DNA from: Platerodrilus igneus
Taxonomy: Eukaryota > Arthropoda > Insecta > Coleoptera > Lycidae
DNA length: 64,000 nt
Reading direction: 5' to 3'
Assembly: GCA_036346225.1 (NCBI GenBank)
Contig: JARFIW010001346.1
Location: forward strand, 124,001-188,000
The notes under the pieces are model-generated. The model saw only the letters and a list, made by a program, of their open reading frames with translations. It was not told the origin of the DNA and ran no database searches. The position numbers were made by a program, and so were the translations under genes. Positions 31,830-44,039 of this stretch are shown here, piece after piece. Numbering within the stretch: the stretch's first letter is position 1; each line of letters starts with the position of its first letter.

Positions 31830-33156
31830 TCCGGACAATCCTGTTGTCGACTTAATTGAAGTTAATTAAGAAAAATTAGATTCGTGGTACGTTTCTTTAA
31901 GGAATAAAATTTTGTCTTCTCCAGAAAGTTACCCTCAATAGAAAGTAGAAAATAATTTTGTATTTAAGTTTCTTCCCTCCAATTTACCCCTATCTTCGAA
32001 TTTAAGTGAATGAAAATATTTAGTACCTATAGCTCAGCGAGAGGAAATTATTCGTTCTTGTCATGTTCCTTCTATTGCAGGACACTTTGGTTTTGCTAAA
32101 ACTAATTCTAGAATACAAGAACATTATTATTGGCCTAAAATATATATAGATGTACTCCGATTTTGTAAGAAGTGTTTAACGTGTGGTGCTCAAAAGTCAT
32201 CGAATGTTGGTCCTCTTGGTTTAATGGGTAAAGAGAAAGAAGTGAAGTTTCCTTTTCAGACAATAGCGCTAGATTTGATGGGTCCGTTTCCACGTTCGAA
32301 ACTTGGACATAAATGGTTATTGGTAGTAGGTGATTGGTTTTCTAAATATACTTTGTTACATCCTTTACGTAGTGCAAAAGCACACAGCATATAACGTTTT
32401 ATGGAAGAAAAAGTTTTTCTAGTATTTGGCGTTCCACAATTTGTTATATGTGACAATGGACCTCAATTGTCAGGTAGAATTTTTAAAACCCTTTGCAATA
32501 AATATGATATTCAGAAGATATGGTATAATACGGTAAATTCTCCGCAGTGTAATTTTGTGGAAAGGATTAATAAAACTGTGGGTACTGCTATTCGTTCGTA
32601 TATTGATACACACGATTCGTGGGATTAAGAACTGACTCAAATTCAGTATGCTATTAACTCTTCAAAACATCAATCTACAGGTTATATCCCTAATTTTTTA
32701 CTTTTTGGTCGCAGTGTTCCAGTTAGTGGAAGATTCTACAGTGGTGGTTCTATACCTAAAGAAGATATTGAATTTATTCCGGGTAGTCGACCATTATATG
32801 TATCAGATCGACAAGGTTTCTTCGATATTTTTAAAGAGGTGCATGGTAATTTACATTCAGCTTATGAGCAAGCAAGTCGCCAATATAACTTGAGAAGAAG
32901 AAATGTGTGCTTTGAAGTTGGTGATAAGGTGTGGAGAGTAAACAAGGTTTTATCTAGTGCAGGCGATAAATTTACTGCTAAACTTGCACCAAAGTTTGTT
33001 TTATGTGTGGTTAGAAACAAGATTTCTAATTTAGTTTATGAGTTGAGTAACATAGATGGTTCTAAGGCAGGCCGATGGCATGTCAAAGACTTGAAGCCAT
33101 ACTCTGCGATAGATGATGATGAAGATGAAGATGTTCAGAATGTTTCAGCTCCTTAA
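31830..33156 (+). pseudogene. Integrase, several nonsense mutations
   Basis: The HHCC zinc domain is visible (H-x-AGHFGFAKT ... YYWP ... CKKCLTC, about 32,060-32,185). The catalytic core has D in ALDLMGP, D in ICDNGPQ and E in FVERINKTVG (32,401-32,628). The C-terminal domain lies in 32,839-33,156 (GDKVWRVNKVLS, WHVKDLKPYS) and ends in an acidic DDDEDEDV tail. In-frame stops at about 31,867, 32,010, 32,392 and 32,627 and a shift near 32,700 disable it. Confidence 0.87.
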
Positions 33157-33159
33157 GTA

Positions 33160-34548
33160 TTTTCCAATTATAGTTGATGTCAGTCGTAATTTTTTTGGTC
33201 CATTTGTATTCCTAAGTAGGACAGGATTAAAGTTAGTTAAAATTTTTGATTTGCTTAAAGTAATTTTTGGTTTTAGTAGTAATAGAGTTTGATGTGTTTA
33301 TTGATTTTGATATTGCATGTGTTTGATGATGTATTTGATGACGTGTTCGATGATGTGTTTATTGATCTTGATAATGATGTTTGAAGATGTTTGATGTTTT
33401 TTGGATGATGATGCGTTTTATGAGGTGTTTGAGAGTGCAGCATGTGCTTAGATATGTTGCATGTATATAGTGATGAGTTTGCATTTGGTGATGGAGTACG
33501 TGTTTGGTGATGGAGTGTATGTTTGAGAGTGTAGAGAATATTCAGTAATGTAGTAGGCATTTAGCCATATAGTTAAAGTGAGATGGTATAGTAAGCATTA
33601 GAGAAATGCTTAAATTTTGGTTTAGTGGTTTGAGACTAAGCTTGATGTGCTTATTGTAGTTGAGAGCTTAGATGAGCTAAGATAGTTCATGAGAAGTTTT
33701 TAGTGAGTTCCTGGTGGATGTCTCCTAGTTGGCTCAAATTATAGTTTATTGGTGATTTTGGAGTTCTTTAGTGTTGAATCACTGAAGTTATAAAATTTTT
33801 GAGTGAGATAGTTGAGTCTGTATGATAGTGGTAATACAGAAAATATTATGAGGTGCTCACTCAAGGATTAAAGGTATTTTGTTGATGGATAGGTGTTGTT
33901 ATTACTTTGTCTGCTTATCGAGTATTAGTGATTTGTTTCGTAAATGGACTTAGTAATAAACATTCTTTGGTACCTATTAAATTCATCAATTAGTGTAAAT
34001 ATAATAAGCATTTGGAAGTATATGTACATAAATATGTATGACAAGTAAAGTAAAGTTAAGAAGAGTATTTGTTGTACGGATTCTTGTTTAATAGTGATTT
34101 TGTCATACTATCTATTTTGTTCATCCTAGTTCTGATTTATAGTTAAAATTTTTTTTGCTTTTGGTTAAATTTTAGACTTTGATATGGTTATTGTGTTTGA
34201 AACTTTTTGGTAACATGCATCTACTGAGTGTTAGATTCCCCTAAATGTTCTTAACTAATTAAATGTAAATACCGATTATGACTTCTCGAATTTGTTCCTT
34301 TATAGGTGTGTAGTACGCGTAGTTACTGATCACTCATTCCCATGCATTAATAACCCCCCATATCATTTAGTGAATAATTCTTATTTGTTTGGTAAACTTG
34401 TCGTTAGTTATAGTTAAAGATTGTGCTGTCTTGTATTGAGTAGTTAGATTTATACGGTTAATATGAGTAGTTTTAATTCTTCAGTCGTTAAAGTTTTGTT
34501 AGAAAAAATTCTTCTATACCTCGAATTTTTTCTCTTGGAAAGAGGCTG
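33160..34548 (+). other. Non-coding 3' region of the long-LTR element
   Basis: Between integrase and 3' LTR. It holds a degenerate GATGTGTTTGATGATG-type simple repeat at 33,285-33,540 and then AT-rich sequence. No env-like frame, signal peptide or membrane segment was seen. The minus-strand open frame across the simple repeat (33,273-33,560) is an artefact of that repeat. Confidence 0.6.
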
Positions 34549-36600
34549 TGTAACGTATTTTTTTTCTAGTTACACTTCGTTCTTTAACATAAAAAAATAA
34601 AACAGCTATAATTTAAAATATTTAATTTGTGAATTTCCGTCCAATAGAAATTAATGCATAGTATTGATAATAACACGTAGATTCCTTTACCTTTATGCTC
34701 TAAGGTTCGTTACTAAGCTCTGTCGAGTTGTCAATTTGTTCATTTCATTATGAGCGTTTGAACGGGCAAGCTGCTCTTCAAGATAGTGGAGTCAGGATGG
34801 TCGTGAGTAGGCACGTGGCCTCTAACAGAGTAAGAAAAAGAACTTATAATTGATTGATTCTTGGTGTCTGGAGGTCGAACCTAACAGCAATAGCGTGAGC
34901 ATGTCTTTCTATAAGTCCCACCTAGAGCGGTTTAGTTGATCCCTGCAGGCCTAAGGAGATTGAAGCCCCTTTACATCATTAATACAGTTGGTATAAATTA
35001 ATTAAATGAATTATACTAATATTTTTTCTCATAGTGCAATATCTTATATCATATCCTAATCCAATATCTTATATAACATCTTGAAGCAATATCATAAATG
35101 GCTACATCTTATATAATATCTTCATGCAGTATCATGGAAGGCAATTTTATATAGGTTCTAAATTTTGTTGGAGTATTAAATTCAATCAAGCAGAAGTTAG
35201 TTTCGTCAAATAATACTTGTATTCAGAAGAACTTTGATAATCAATGGTTAAGGAAATTTCCATACAGCTGAGGTCAAGGTCCTAATTCTTTCGTTCAGCG
35301 CAATATCATAACACGTAAGTGTACTTTAGAATTTAATCGCTTTGAATATTAATTTAGTTGCAATAAGAAAGTAGAAAATTAAAAATTTCGTAACGTAAAA
35401 AGCTTTTAAAGAAACAGCAAATTAAATAACAAATCTATTGTCAGAATGTTTGCACGTGCACACAAAGTGTACATTTATAAAGTTGTGAATGACATTTTAT
35501 GTCAGATATATAAAAACATAGATTCAGTTGTCCTATTTAAACCTCACATGTCGTTTTACGTTAATTTAAAGTATGTTTGAATATTTTGAGGGCATGAACT
35601 TTCATTTTTCATCGACATGTGGAATTCGAGTATTAACTCTTAAATAAATGTAACTTAGAGTAACTATGTAATATTTCAACTTCGCTTTGATAATTAAATT
35701 TTACTGTGAAGGTCGAGGTAGTACTTCATTGGCTTAAAGAAAATTATGTATTATGAATAACTTAGAAAATTTCAAGTCAACATATTTAAATTTTGTAGAA
35801 AGATCCATTCAGAGATCTTGAAATTATTAAATGCAATTCTTTACTAGTATATTTCTGTTCCATAAAAATTATTAAAAGAAAATTTTATAAAGATACGAAT
35901 TTAAATATTATATTTACATGAATCCAGAAATTTATTCAAATAGAATCTATTTTGTTTTTGAATGACTTTTTATTATTTAGAATTCAAGTAAAAAATTACA
36001 AGTCATCCCTGATTAGAAATTGTGTGTAATGAAAACAAATTCCCTGGGTGTATATTTTAGAAGCCTAAATTCTATTATTTTATTTTTGGCAAATATTTTT
36101 GGGGACACAAATGGTGTCCATGTTGTGCTTTTGTTTGTTCACAGGTCAAGCCGAGACATCTGTATGACATCTGGTGTTTGAGGTCTTGGTAAGTGTGTTT
36201 AAAAGAGTGAAATTCAGGTTTTATGGCTATGTTAGTGGTGTTGACATAAGGTTTCCGCATTCCCCTAATACAAGCACAGTTATATTTTGTTGGTTATAGT
36301 ATTGAAAAATACGGTGGCGCTTATTAAATATATTTTTGGTCTTTTGACAACCCATGACCCAAACTTATGATCTACCCAGAGCTAACACTCGACTAGCCGT
36401 TTATGTCTTAAGAGTTTTTCTTTATCTCAAGCCATTCTCCATCCAACTTTACCTTGGGCTTACATTAATAAGAAGAAATTCTCGACCTTGTGATATCAGG
36501 TTAGGGTTTAGGAAATTTAAAGGTATAATTTTTTTAGCTGATAGTCACGAGGATAAATAAAAATGTAATAAAAAAAAGTAAGAAACAATTTTTTATTACA
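34549..36600 (+). repeat. 3' LTR
   Basis: 2,052 bp, partner of the 5' LTR. It differs by scattered substitutions and a ~20-bp insertion near 35,690. By eye identity is about 96-98%, high compared with the number of breaks in the coding region. Confidence 0.92.
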
Positions 36601-36930
36601 CTGTGCCTGCTGCGACATTCATGTAGCTCTGGGAGCCTTACACAATCCGTCCCACTGAGTTAGTCGGCAACCATTTTTGCTAGTACAGTCGAGACTTTCA
36701 GTACTTTTTCGAAACAGAATTTTTAAGGAGGTACCTTACTGTGCTTTTCTGTGGACTACCGGCTAGATTTTCTAAAGCCAAATCTGTATGTAAAAAGATC
36801 ATAAAACTACTTTAATGTTATATATGTTAGATAGGGTTAACATAAATATATACAATTTAGCAGGTATTTTTAGACCTAACAAACATTACCAAAACTAGGT
36901 ATAATAGTGCTTGTATATGTTTTATGCTCC
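36601..36930. other. Sequence 3' of the LTR element, no gene seen
   Basis: No clear continuation of the non-LTR element that ends at 26,146 and no recognisable frame. Confidence 0.4.
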
Positions 36931-36934
36931 CACG

Positions 36935-37222
36935 CATATATGTTTGAACTGTCCGTCATGGATAACGAAACGTTTATTGTACTCTTCGGACAAACTGATT
37001 TTATTTATGTCTGGGTGTAGATTTCATGCTTTTTGCTATTTATGGTATTCACACTATACATAAGAGGTTTACATGCAGCATCCTTAAAACTATTTACACA
37101 GATTTTACTGACAACCACATTTCTGTTTAGCTCTTTAATTTTTTGACCATATTCTTTTCACTAATAATGCAATAACTTTTAGCCCTCCTGTCTACAAATT
37201 CTAAAATAAACTCTCCAGAAAA
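36935..37222 (-). pseudogene. PolB C-terminal fragment from a second Maverick lineage
   Basis: Aligns with 6,330-6,640: the minus-strand sense keeps EFILEFVDRRAKSYCIISEK and a run matching the inner PolB end next to the TIR (cccacgcatatatg near 36,950 against ccccatgcatacg at 6,336). Divergence is large, with stops and small deletions. It stops at about 37,222 and 36,935 without TIR sequence, so it is an isolated fragment rather than the end of a whole element. Confidence 0.78.
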
Positions 37223-37317
37223 CGTTCTTCTTATTAACTGAAGGCATATTGCACTAGTTGTACAAGGGCTAGTGGCATAACGTGAGATTTTTATGTAAGG
37301 AAGCACTGCCAATATAT

Positions 37318-37440
37318 ATACGGCCGCACGTTGGTGCGCCACTAAATTAATGATATGACAACGGTCGCTCGTTGGAGCGTCGCCAAATTATGGTTATAAT
37401 AACGCTTGGCGTTGGGTGTCTCTAAATGAGTACTTTGATA
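37318..37440 (+). repeat. Three ~42-bp tandem units followed by a B-box word
   Basis: Units of the form acgg(c/t)cgc(a/t)cgttgg(t/a)gcg(t)cgcca(c)taaatta share a small GCG...CGC stem. They are followed at 37,444 by gggttcgaatccc, a match to the tRNA T-arm/B box, and by T7. This could be the relic of a tRNA-derived SINE or a tRNA pseudogene; no A box or acceptor stem could be made. Confidence 0.45.
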
Positions 37441-37834
37441 CAGGGTTCGAATCCCAGGGATAAGGAATTTTTTTCTACACAATTCTAGACCCATCTGAAG
37501 CTAACGTGCTACAGCAGGGAATCTAGTGAGGATCAACCTGCGTCAGAACCAACATATTTACACTACTGATTGAAAATTATTTCCCTTTTTTTTTAATGCA
37601 CATCTGCATTACACTGCTAGGAACTCACATGCTCCTTGAAGGTCCAATTTAAAACTGTGACCTTTAAAGCCCTGTTTAAGTTTGTCTGTTAAAATTTGAT
37701 TCAAGCACACACCAAATTTGCAATCCTTTACCGCTAGTTTAATACTCACAAACTAGTCATTTATATTTTGATACGCATTTTGTATACTTATAGAATATCT
37801 AATCCGTCGGTGAGAACTGTTATTCTAACGTTGT

Positions 37835-38790
37835 AGCCATAGCTCCCTCTGTAGGGTAAATAGAGATCACATCTTTTTTAAAGGTTTGATACTGGTACGC
37901 TAGGGCTATTTTAAATCTGATGCCTCATAAACTACTAGTCCAAAACTTTTAAATGTAAATTTTGTTCATCGCCAACTTTGAACTTCTCTAATCGTCTAGT
38001 AATAACAGCAATCGTAATCGTGAATTTGTTATAGAGATTTCTCTCTAAAATCTGATTGAAGTCAAATTTTCAATGGTTAAATTTTTAAAAATGTCGATTT
38101 TATGCAGTGCTTGCTTCTCGCTTATATCTCGGTGCAACTTTATATAAGGTATTATGGTATTAGGAGCCGATGGCTTTTATTAAAATCAATACCTAGCTTG
38201 AAAGCAATACGTAATATTATAGTCACAACTAAAACAAGAAGAAATAAGCGTCAGGCTTTATAAAAGTTTAAACTAGGATGCGACTTATATACATATCCCA
38301 CCACTAAAAACACAATTTCTTTGTTTAAAGAAAACCTTTTAAAAAAGTATAGACAATACAAAAATCGAAAAAAAATGGAAAAAAAGGCTCATGAGGGGCT
38401 CGAACCCTCGACTTTCGCGTTATTAGCACGACGCTCTAACCCACTGAGCTAATGAGCCGATATGTACAAAACACCATGTTCGTATATTAATAGTATTACA
38501 ATAGTCTCTTCTTTCCAATACAAACTGTATATAAATAATTATTTTAATACCAATTTTTCGTGAAAGTAAAGATTTTTGTGTTTTACAAACTTCTTGCAAA
38601 AAAGGCTTTCAAACTTTATTTTATTACATAAAATTTCAGTTCCCGCAACGGACAGCTACATCCCTCTAGTAAATAACAACCGAACCCTGCTCCTTTCTTA
38701 GGGTAGAAGATATTTTCTGCACTGCAATTTTCCTCGATAGATGCCAGATCCAGACGTACGTACATTTCATTGCTGAAGTATAGTATTGTA
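37835..38790 (-). repeat. Diverged dispersed segment around tRNA-Ile, copy B
   Basis: Partner of 1,560-2,540 in the same orientation (shared words listed there). Confidence 0.6.
38386..38458 (-). tRNA. tRNA-Ile (anticodon AAT), second copy
   Basis: Same cloverleaf as at 2,113-2,186, with acceptor GGCTCAT/ATGAGCC, anticodon arm TCGTG-CTAATAA-CGCGA, and a T arm with loop TTCGAGC. It is followed directly by T5, so the discriminator would be T rather than A, which weakens the case for a functional gene. It differs from the other copy at five or six positions, mostly in loops. Confidence 0.8.
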
Positions 38791-38799
38791 TGCACTGAA

Positions 38800-39733
38800 T
38801 TATAGACTATACGCTTTTATTATATTGCGCACTTTTTTCAGTTTATGCCAATTGATTGGCGATTATATATTGTAGTAGAAATCACAAAATAGCACATATA
38901 CGTCATTACTAGTATTGGTATGAATTAAGTTAAAAATTTTAAGTCAATGCAGCATCCAGTTCATAAAAACCAATAAAATATTGCTATTCTGTAATATTCG
39001 TTAAGCTTTGCTCATGTTCAAACCGTTATGAGTCGTGATTGCAAATAATATTTTATTTTTACCCCAGATAGTTGCTTTAACCATTTTTAAATCGACAGTC
39101 TAATATTTTATGACTTCAATTAAAATATATGTTAAACGTTCATGTGTACAAAGTAAATTGTGAAATGTTCTGTAAAAAATTGCCGTATAACTATAATGTT
39201 TGTTGTTTCTAGACACACAAATTGTTATTAAACTGCTATAATATACCGTAGCAAAATCTCTATTAGCAATAACAACAGTTCTTTATTTCCAAACTGATTA
39301 TTCAAGTCTTTTAAACAACTCGTAGTTACAATGGAATTTGCGAAAAGCTCTCCCAACAATTAATTTTCAGCTACTCGCTAACAGTACGAGTATTACCTTC
39401 TTAACACTACGATGCTATCTTCTATATTACTATCAAGGCACTATAATTAACTATCCATACACTAATTATTAATTTTTATAATCACTACAGTTATTCGTAT
39501 TACATAGAGTAATTTATATCGACAGTCATTTATATAGATCTTTCAATGCTTTAAACTTGAACATATTGTAATCAAAGCTTCAATCAGAACTGAGCGAACA
39601 ATATTCACGACGGGAACTAATACATTTTATACATTCAGATGGAATAAAAAGCTTTCAAAGACACTGGAAAATTTTACATATAGAATGATAGTTAATAAAA
39701 GTTTAAAAATATTTACTTAAAAGCTGTTAGTGC

Positions 39734-39777
<44 letters not shown>

Positions 39778-41862
39778 TCATATATAGACCAGGGTAGAAA
39801 ATTAATTAATTATAGCAAATAATTTTAATCACCGTGTATAGGGAATTTTATTAGATAATACGCTTTATTAAAAAACCGTGGAGAATAAAAATTCATTCGT
39901 GTCATTAAAAATAAGAGATTTAAATTATGTACAAGACGCTTTATATAAAAGGAAGCGGAATTGAAATGCTCAACGTGTATTTAAGTCAATTGTTCCAAGA
40001 AACAAATAAAAATTACGTGCAAAATTTACATTAATGAATTTAATTTCTGGGTAACAAGTAGTAAACAAAGTGTACACATAATAATTAATATTTAATTTGT
40101 ATTCGCTAAAAATGAAAGGGTAGAAGTCAATTTTAGTTGGAGTTAATTGAACCATTATTAATAATAAGCATAAAAGCCTGTGAAAATCCAAGATTAAAAT
40201 ACCATGAAATAAAGCTCTGAGAATTAATAGTACGATTGAACACCTGCGTAGTTTTAAAAGTCACGTACGGCGAAAATTTGCAGATAACAAATGGTTTCAG
40301 AGAATGTTGGAAAAACCGTCGCTTATATTAACGGGAAGGTTAGATACGGGGTTATTTAACCCAGATAACAGTTCATGTGGACTGAAATAATCGATAGTAA
40401 GGAATATCAATTTGCACCACTAAGAACAGGTTAAAGAAGGAAAGATAATGTGCGTAAGACAAAGACACTAATAATTAAAGGCGTGATATGAGCAACGTCA
40501 CGAGGGTCACGATTGGTTGAAAATAAGATGCACATATGAAAGGTAGAAACAACAATTTCTGTACAAAATTTAATTAGTTATTCTCGGACATGTTTGCGTG
40601 CCGTGTGAGAATTTCTGAGATTTTAACTGGTGCAAGTGCAAATTTCGTAAAAATCGCATGCCGGGCTGCGGAATGGGAACATAGCATGCGAAATTCTTTA
40701 GAATTGTCCGTTTTGGGGAACAGACCGACAGACAGGCTAACCGCTATATATACCCAGGTTAATATGAACAAGCTCTCTTAGATCTTCGACTTGATTCAAT
40801 GCGTTAAACAGTGCTTTTAGTTTTCCGGTTATGATTAAATAATTTAAACAGTTTGCTCGAATATTTTGTGATTTAAAACAGTTTGTTCTCTACGTGCTAC
40901 AATGAATGTACTTTAGTGCACTTAGAAAAAAAGATACAAGGTAATAAAGTTTAGTATCACGGTACCAATTAGTAAAATTTACAACGACAAATGAATACAC
41001 AAAAGTAGGCAGTTTTGGCGTATATTTGTGAAAGAAGTATGAATTTCTTTGCTATTTTTCGGGGGTGTTAATAATTAAATGGTTCATAAACATGACTGGA
41101 TCCACAAAACAAGGTTCAGATGAGTTCCGGAAAAGCCCAGAAACAACTTTAGATGAATGGTGGTGGAGAAATGTTAAAAGCGTTGAGAATCAGAAGCCGT
41201 AAATATAACCCAGTTGGAATGGTGTTATTAACAAAAGGGACGATGTACATTGAAGTTACGAGTGCAGTAACCTTCAGGTAAATTATACTATTTTGTTCGA
41301 ACTTTGATATTTTGGTGTGTGTTGAATAACTTTATAATTGATTTACTTAAAATGGACAGTAGTGAAATTGTACTAACAACAGAATTTTAATTTTAAGGTG
41401 ACATTTACTTGTTTAAGTAGAAAGGGGTATTTAGTATTTATGTTCTGGATTATGATGAAAATTTGGGTATGTCTTTGAGCTCAATTAGGCGAACCTGGTT
41501 AATTAATTAACGTAAAGGGGTGGAAGATGCTCCCTTTGTACTCAGACTCAGGTCTGCATATATTGTTATAGTAATTAGTAGGCATCCTACAAGGACTTTA
41601 ATTCTGGATGCACATTAAAATGATAAAAGATTTAATCTGATACTAAAATTTATGCTGAACTTTAATTTTGAAATTTTACTGTATTGTGAATATTGATGTA
41701 AATAGAGTTAACGTTGATGTTTGTGGTAGGAATGTGTTTGTTTTTTTTTTTGAATGAGGATGAAGGTTTAACTAGAGGAGCAGCCGAGGCGATTAACAGA
41801 AGAAAGTCAATGGACCCAACACAGTTAAGGTAATGAATAGCTTTTTGTAGGATTCACAGCAT
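38800..41862 (+). other. Gene-free region; 39,780-41,862 is a candidate LTR
   Basis: A TA run lies at 39,735-39,777. After it, 39,780-41,862 has no gene but has a mid-region TATA box (CTATATATACCCAGG at 40,744) and ends in ...GATTCACAGCA followed within seven bases by ACGCCCAATTCGTGAGGC. That word resembles the primer-binding region found after the gypsy LTRs at 57,820 (minus) and 62,707. It may be a solo LTR of the same broad family with its leader start. The left boundary is uncertain. Confidence 0.3.
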
Positions 41863-41910
41863 TCTTGACGCCCAATTCGTGAGGCACGATTCTAATACAG
41901 GGAATCACAG

Positions 41911-41912
<2 letters not shown>

Positions 41913-41995
<83 letters not shown>
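41913..41995. repeat. (TA)n microsatellite
   Basis: Long TA run with one TATGTG interruption, directly at the left end of the foldback element. Confidence 0.9.
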
Positions 41996-41996
<1 letters not shown>

Positions 41997-43873
41997 CAGG
42001 GTGAGTTTTAGTGTGGCAACCGTCGATAACTCCGTTATTATAAAAGCTGCGTGAACCAAATTTGGAGGCATATTAGGCATGCCTAAAGTGCACATTTTAA
42101 AAATATTCGAAAGCATACAGGGTGTTTTATAATTCCAGGGCATATTAAACTTATATTTTTTTAATAGAACACCCTATATATTATTACATTTTTGAAATGC
42201 CCATAAAAAGAGCTTTAATTTGATATCAAATTTTATCTGTCTATTATTTTTAGTTTTTGAGATATTCAACTGTTTTTAGAAAAAATTACCCTAATTTGAT
42301 GTATTGCCGCTGCACTAATACACAACTTATGTTAATTTTCAAGATGCAGAAAATTTTACCATATACCATAGTATATTCGTAAATATCACTCTTTTGAAAT
42401 TTCTTCACAGTATACAGGATGTGTCAGATTTTGCAAAATGTAATTTTTAAAACTTTTTTTAAATGGCACCCTACCAATTTTATTGCTGCAATGGATGGTT
42501 CATTAAGTGTTCTTTCATTTTTGTTAAGCATTCTCTATACCTAAATCCAATACTTTCTGAGATATTTTTGATTTTATTTTAAGAATGTTTTTAATTTTAT
42601 AACTAAAAATAACTTACTATTGGAGAATATTATATAACAATTAATACATTTTGATTAACAATTAACTACACTTATCCAATAACAATTTTCACTAAAGAAT
42701 AACTACCTACAATAATACGCTATCAACGGAATTCTGCCAGATCAACAATATGCATTTTATAGAAAATGTTCAAGCAGGAAATCAGGCAGGCTTTGAAAAA
42801 ATAAAAATTACAATTAAAATGTCATTTAGGTTTACTAATTGTAGTGTGTTGTTATTTAACACATTATTAGTTCGGTTTTAAATGTGGTCTTTGAAGGAGT
42901 TTTCAACTTTCTCCCAATACCCAAATCACAGCTGTTTGTTCTTCTACGGAAAATTCATTTTGAAAACTCCTTCAAAAATCACATTTAAAACAGAATGATA
43001 ATGTGTTAAATGACAACACACTACAATTAGTAAACCTAAATGACATTTCAATTGTAATTGGTATTTTTTTCAAAGCCTGCCTGATTTCCTGCTTGAATAT
43101 TTTCTATAAAATGCATATTGTTGATCTGGCAGAATTCTGTTGATAGCCTATTATTATAGGTTGTTATTCTTCAGTGAAGATTGTTATTGGATAAGTGTAG
43201 TTAATTGTTAATCAAAATGTATTAATTGTTTTATAATATTCTCCAATAGTAAGTTATTTTTAGTTATGTAAATTAAAAACATTCTTAAAATTTGAAGAAA
43301 ATCAAAAATATCTCAAACAGAATTGAATTTAGGTATAGAGAATGCTTAACAAAAATGAAAGAACACTTAATGAACCATCCATTTCAGCAATAAAATTGGT
43401 AGGGTGCCATTTAAAAAAAGTTTTAAAAATAGCTTTTTGCAATACCTGACACACACTGTATACTGTGAAGAAATTTCAAAAGAGTGATATTTACAAATAT
43501 ACTATGGTATATGGTAAAATTTTCTGCATCTTGAAAATTAACATAAGTTGTGTATTAGTGCAGTGGCAATGCATCAAATTAGGGTTATTTTTTCTAAAAA
43601 CTGTTGAATATCTCAAAAACTAAAAATAATAGACAGATAAAATTTGATATCAAATTAAAGCTCTTTTTATGGGCTTTCCAAAAATGGAATAATATATAGT
43701 GTTCTATTGAAAAAAATATAAGTTTAATATGCCCTGGAATTATGAAACACCCTGTATGCTTCCAAATATTTTTAAAATGTGCACTTTAGGCATGTCTAAT
43801 ATGCCTCCAAATTTGGTTTACGTAGCTTTTATAATAACGGAGTTATGGACCGTTGCCGCACTAAAAACTCACC

Positions 43874-43877
<4 letters not shown>
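41996..43877. mobile_element. 1.88-kb foldback element (giant palindrome)
   Basis: Arms 41,996-42,906 and 42,959-43,877 (about 911 and 919 bp) are complementary over their whole length around a 52-bp loop. Ends are ACAGGGTGAGTTTT and AAAACTCACCCTGT, inserted in a TA run on both sides (TA target, as for Tc1/mariner-superfamily DNA elements). No coding frame. Inside each arm the terminal-like word recurs: ATACAGGGTGTTTTATAATT at 42,115 and ATACAGGATGTGTCAG at 42,412, mirrored in the right arm. Confidence 0.9.

Positions 43878-43904
<27 letters not shown>
43878..43904. repeat. (TA)n microsatellite
   Basis: TA run at the right end of the foldback element. Confidence 0.9.
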
Positions 43905-43905
<1 letters not shown>

Positions 43906-43907
<2 letters not shown>

Positions 43908-44035
43908 AGGGTGTCCCAAAAGTAATGGTCCAAATTGAAGGGATTGATAGCTGAGATTAATATCTATTCCAGTAGTAGTAGGAAGACAGGGTTTCTGGGA
44001 CCTCATTACCTCCTGAATCCCTCATTTCCTCACAC
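43906..44035 (+). repeat. Fragment beginning ACAGGGTGTCCCAAAAGTAA
   Basis: The word matches the kind of short end sequence seen on many small insect DNA elements and shares ACAGGGTG with the foldback ends. The right boundary is not visible. Confidence 0.35.
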
Positions 44036-44039
44036 ATTT

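Larger units (their letters stand above)
26147..36600 (+). mobile_element. LTR retrotransposon, Ty3/gypsy type, long LTRs (Osvaldo/Ulysses-like)
   Basis: 10,454 bp on plus. The 2.03- and 2.05-kb direct repeats start TGTAACG and end TTATTACA. They flank gag and a pol with order protease, RT, RNase H, integrase, which is Ty3/gypsy order. A purine-rich GGAAAGAGGC lies against the 3' LTR. About 1.4 kb between integrase and 3' LTR holds no env frame. Pol has at least six nonsense codons and two or three frameshifts. LTRs of about 2 kb are typical of the Osvaldo/Ulysses group; the assignment to that clade is inference. No matching target duplication is found at the ends (ACAGT before, CTGTG after). 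Confidence 0.9.

Noticed and set aside
33273..33560. 95-codon His/Asn/Ser-rich frame
   Set aside because: Antisense of a GATGTGTTT-type simple repeat.
27656..36260. Identical 61-codon minus-strand frames in both LTRs (27,656-27,841 and 36,075-36,260)
   Set aside because: Identity follows from LTR identity; composition is not protein-like and no start or splice context supports them.
37444..37475. A tRNA gene suggested by gggttcgaatccc plus T7
   Set aside because: No acceptor stem, D arm or anticodon arm can be formed upstream; kept only as a possible SINE relic.
40574..40781. Opposed 60-codon frames around 40,600
   Set aside because: Both arise from one palindrome-rich stretch (gcatgc, ttctcg words); no homology seen on either strand.
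41892..42143. Poly Ile/Tyr frame, and similar frames at 51,219-51,404 and 55,553-56,137
   Set aside because: Microsatellite TA runs translate as alternating Ile/Tyr.
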